DNA from: an uncultured Eubacteriales bacterium
Lineage (GTDB): Bacteria; Bacillota_A; Clostridia; Oscillospirales; Oscillospiraceae
Direction: 5' to 3'
Length of the DNA stretch: 15,225 nucleotides
NCBI GenBank assembly: GCA_949742895.1
Contig: CATJRT010000187.1
Span: 1 to 15,225 of the forward strand
Within the stretch, counting starts at the first letter, position 1, and the number at the start of each line of letters is the position of its first letter. Under the pieces are notes generated by a model that saw only the letters and a list, made by a program, of their open reading frames with translations, was not told where the DNA came from and made no database searches. Made by a program: the position numbers and the translations under genes. Of this stretch, positions 13,523 to 15,225 are shown piece by piece.

Positions 13523-14143
13523 ATGATGCTGCCGCAGGAATTTTTTGACGGCGATACCGTGGACATAGCCCGAGCTATGGTGGGGAAGTATCTCATACGG
13601 CAGTACGCGGGCGTTACCCTTGCCGCCCGCATCACCGAGACAGAGGCCTATATAGGCCGGATGGACAAGGCCTGCCACGCCTACGGCTACCGCAAAACGG
13701 AGCGCACCAAGATCCTCTACGCCCCGCCGGGAACGGCCTATGTGTACCTCATCTACGGGATGCACTGCTGCCTGAATTTTGTCACTGAGCCAGAGGGGGA
13801 ACCGGCGGCGGTACTCATCCGGGGGCTGTCCCCCCGGCACAACCAAGATATCATAGCAGAAAACCGGTTCCATTGCAAGTATGCAGATGCAAGCGCGTAC
13901 CAGAAGAAAAATTTTCTCAATGGTCCCGGCAAGCTCTGCGCCGGGATGAACATCGACCGGCGGCTCAACGGCCTGCTCTACGGCTCTCCGGAGTTGTTTC
14001 TCTGCGAGCGGATGGAGGACGCGGGGCTGACCACCCCGCAGGGCGATAACGAAACGTTGAATATCAAGGTTGGAAAACGAATCGGCATCGACTACGCCGA
14101 GGAGGCCATCGACTTCCCTTGGCGGTTTTTTGTTGAGACGTAA
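13523..14143 (+). CDS. 3-methyladenine DNA glycosylase (AAG/MPG family)
   Basis: This 206-residue base-excision repair enzyme removes 3-methyladenine, hypoxanthine and other alkylated purines from DNA. RITETEAYIG (36-45) holds the catalytic Glu41 and active-site Tyr43. DKACHAY (48-54) holds His52. YAPPGTAYVYLIYGMHCCLN (66-85) contains the conserved tyrosines of the base-flipping pocket. NGPGKLCAGMNI in the C-terminal half is the family LCqALgI-like motif, here with Gly-Met. Length is typical of bacterial members (about 190-210). AAGGGGG precedes tandem ATGs at 13523 and 13526, with 4 and 7 bases of spacing, so either could be used. A TATACT at 13494-13499 may be its -10 box, with no clear -35. 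Confidence 0.92.
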   Translation: MMLPQEFFDGDTVDIARAMVGKYLIRQYAGVTLAARITETEAYIGRMDKACHAYGYRKTERTKILYAPPGTAYVYLIYGMHCCLNFVTEPEGEPAAVLIRGLSPRHNQDIIAENRFHCKYADASAYQKKNFLNGPGKLCAGMNIDRRLNGLLYGSPELFLCERMEDAGLTTPQGDNETLNIKVGKRIGIDYAEEAIDFPWRFFVET

Positions 14144-14187
14144 CAGGCGGTCCGTGCCGTCGTATATATCTTTAGAGGTGAAAGAAC

Positions 14188-14835
14188 ATGACGCGAAAAA
14201 GAGTATGTCTGTCCATTGCCGCTGCCGTCCTGCTGCTCCTGTTTCTGGTGTACGAGGGTGCCATCGTATTCGACCACAGCGGCGACTACAGGGGCGAAGT
14301 CCTGTATTGGAACGACGCGAAGTATGTATACGCCTCCGGCGCATACCGCGAGGGCAGGACCATCGCGAAAACCGCAGACGGAAGCCGGATCAACGAAGTC
14401 ACAGGGGACAATACCCATACATTTGTGGTGGTGCGTAACTTTCTTGACGACACCCTGATGGTGCGGGAGGGTTACGAGGTCCCCACCTCCGGTAAGATCA
14501 CCACCGCATACTGGGGGCACAATGAGATTGCCGACCCCGCGTTTTTCGATGCGATCACCTATATCCTGGAAAATGCGGAGACGGATTTTGAATACACAAC
14601 GGACGGGATCTTTATGCTGAAGGACGGTCAGGAAATGTGCGCGCTGTATGTGGGATACGAGGGCTGCCCGGTGGCTGCATGCTGGCTGGGTTATATGGGA
14701 ACCGTGAACGGGACCTGGTACATCACCACGGAAATCGGAGATCAATTTGACGCCAGCGGCGCTCCAAAGCCCAGCCGAGTCTCCTGCTATACGATACCGC
14801 AGAAATATGCACAACTGCTTGAAAACTTCAAATGA
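14188..14835 (+). CDS. Exported or membrane-anchored protein of unknown function
   Basis: I do not recognise this 215-residue protein. Residues 1-27 are basic (MTRKR) and then strongly hydrophobic (LSIAAAVLLLLFLVYEGAIV). They form a signal anchor or uncleaved signal peptide, since no clear cleavage site or lipobox Cys follows. The rest is soluble-looking and mildly acidic, rich in aromatic residues and beta-prone, with short stretches such as YRGEVLYWNDAKYVYASGAY and a Cys pair in the last third (CPVAAC). It probably sits on the outer face of the membrane. AGAGGTG lies 7 bases before ATG 14188. It starts 44 bases after the DNA glycosylase gene in the same direction, so co-transcription is possible, but no functional link is evident. 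Confidence 0.75.
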   Translation: MTRKRVCLSIAAAVLLLLFLVYEGAIVFDHSGDYRGEVLYWNDAKYVYASGAYREGRTIAKTADGSRINEVTGDNTHTFVVVRNFLDDTLMVREGYEVPTSGKITTAYWGHNEIADPAFFDAITYILENAETDFEYTTDGIFMLKDGQEMCALYVGYEGCPVAACWLGYMGTVNGTWYITTEIGDQFDASGAPKPSRVSCYTIPQKYAQLLENFK

Positions 14836-14840
14836 AGAAC

Positions 14841-14876
14841 AAACAGCCCTGAAAGGCGCGCCTTTCAGGGCTGTTT
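14841..14876. terminator. 36-bp perfect palindrome, bidirectional terminator between converging genes
   Basis: AAACAGCCCTGAAAGGCG is followed directly by its exact reverse complement, CGCCTTTCAGGGCTGTTT. As RNA it folds into a 16-17-bp stem with a tiny GCGC-based loop. It lies 6 bases after the stop of the exported protein gene and directly against the proA stop, with TTTT on the plus side and TTTGTTCTT on the minus side. It likely terminates both genes. Confidence 0.85.
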
Positions 14877-15225
14877 TCAGCGGATCTGCCCGGTTCCCCG
14901 GACGATATACTTGTAGGTGCAAAGCTCCGCCAGCCCCATGGGGCCGCGGGCGTGGAGCCGCTGGGTGGATATGCCCATCTCGCAGCCCAAGCCGAACTCT
15001 CCTCCGTCGGTAAACCGGGTGGAGGCGTTCCAGTACACGGCGGCGGAGTCCACCAGGGCGGTGAAGCGTTTGGCTGCTTCCTCATCCGCCGTGACGATGG
15101 ACTCGGAGTGGCCGGTGGAGTGAGCGGCGATGTGGGCGGCGGCTTCGTCCACGCGATCCACCACCTTCACCGCCAGGATATAGTCCAAAAACTCCGTGTC
15201 GAAATCCTCCGGACCGGCGGGCGTA
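14877..15225 (-). CDS. proA: Glutamate-5-semialdehyde dehydrogenase (gamma-glutamyl phosphate reductase), C-terminal part
   Basis: The last 115 residues of ProA run in from the right edge and end at TGA 14879-14877. [31 protein letters not shown] and [20 protein letters not shown] are strongly conserved in the ProA C-terminal and oligomerisation region, and the protein ends [12 protein letters not shown] as usual. ProA reduces gamma-glutamyl phosphate with NADPH, the second step of proline synthesis. The catalytic Cys lies upstream of the window. The gene normally follows proB, which would be to the right. It shares its terminator with the exported protein gene. Confidence 0.95.
   Translation of the reverse strand, partial: TPAGPEDFDTEFLDYILAVKVVDRVDEAAAHIAAHSTGHSESIVTADEEAAKRFTALVDSAAVYWNASTRFTDGGEFGLGCEMGISTQRLHARGPMGLAELCTYKYIVRGTGQIR

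Noticed and set aside
1..15225. CRISPR array, tRNA or rRNA genes
   Set aside because: No regularly spaced repeats, cloverleaf patterns with CCA-type ends or rRNA core motifs were seen on either strand by eye.

Overview
The window reads as chromosomal DNA of a GC-rich, anaerobic, gut-type Firmicute. The closest fit is the Oscillospiraceae (Flavonifractor / Lawsonibacter / Pseudoflavonifractor type). This placement is an inference from strong GC bias at third codon positions, Gram-positive GGAGG ribosome binding sites, a butyrate kinase, a purine riboswitch, and a short sigma factor of a kind common in that family. No rRNA, tRNA or CRISPR array was seen.

Left edge (1-2489). The 3' end of an IS256-type transposase gene enters from the left edge. 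Its element end lies inside a minus-strand gene for a small sigma-70-like factor, which is cut in region 4. The sigma gene keeps a good promoter and start but no normal C-terminus in this window. Next on the minus strand is a 551-residue PucR/CdaR-type regulator with a C-terminal helix-turn-helix.

Central block (2490-10100). Divergent from the regulator is a plus-strand run: a CocE/NonD (peptidase S15-like) hydrolase, a small acyl carrier protein (ACP), a 12-segment MFS transporter, a metallo-beta-lactamase-fold hydrolase, a phosphate acyltransferase (Pta/Ptb family), a butyrate kinase and a holo-ACP synthase (AcpS), closed by a perfect 19-bp terminator. A 167-bp palindromic MITE-like element sits between the transporter and the metallo-hydrolase and completes the transporter's stop codon. 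I infer a catabolic locus: uptake of a small ester or amide, hydrolysis, handling of an acyl group on a dedicated ACP charged by the linked AcpS, and recovery of energy as acyl phosphate and then ATP. The ACP link to the last two enzymes is a hypothesis. A gap with no strong promoter separates the metallo-hydrolase from the acyltransferase, so there may be two transcription units.

Purine block (10100-12529). A minus-strand NCS2/AzgA-like purine permease is preceded by a purine riboswitch with a terminator expression platform. Divergent from it is a purine-type phosphoribosyltransferase gene with a fully consensus sigma-A promoter. Together they form an uptake and salvage unit.

Right part (12530-15225). 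This holds a DMT/EamA transporter (minus), a 3-methyladenine DNA glycosylase (plus), an exported protein of unknown function (plus) and the 3' part of proA (minus). A 36-bp perfect palindrome between the last two converging genes probably terminates both.
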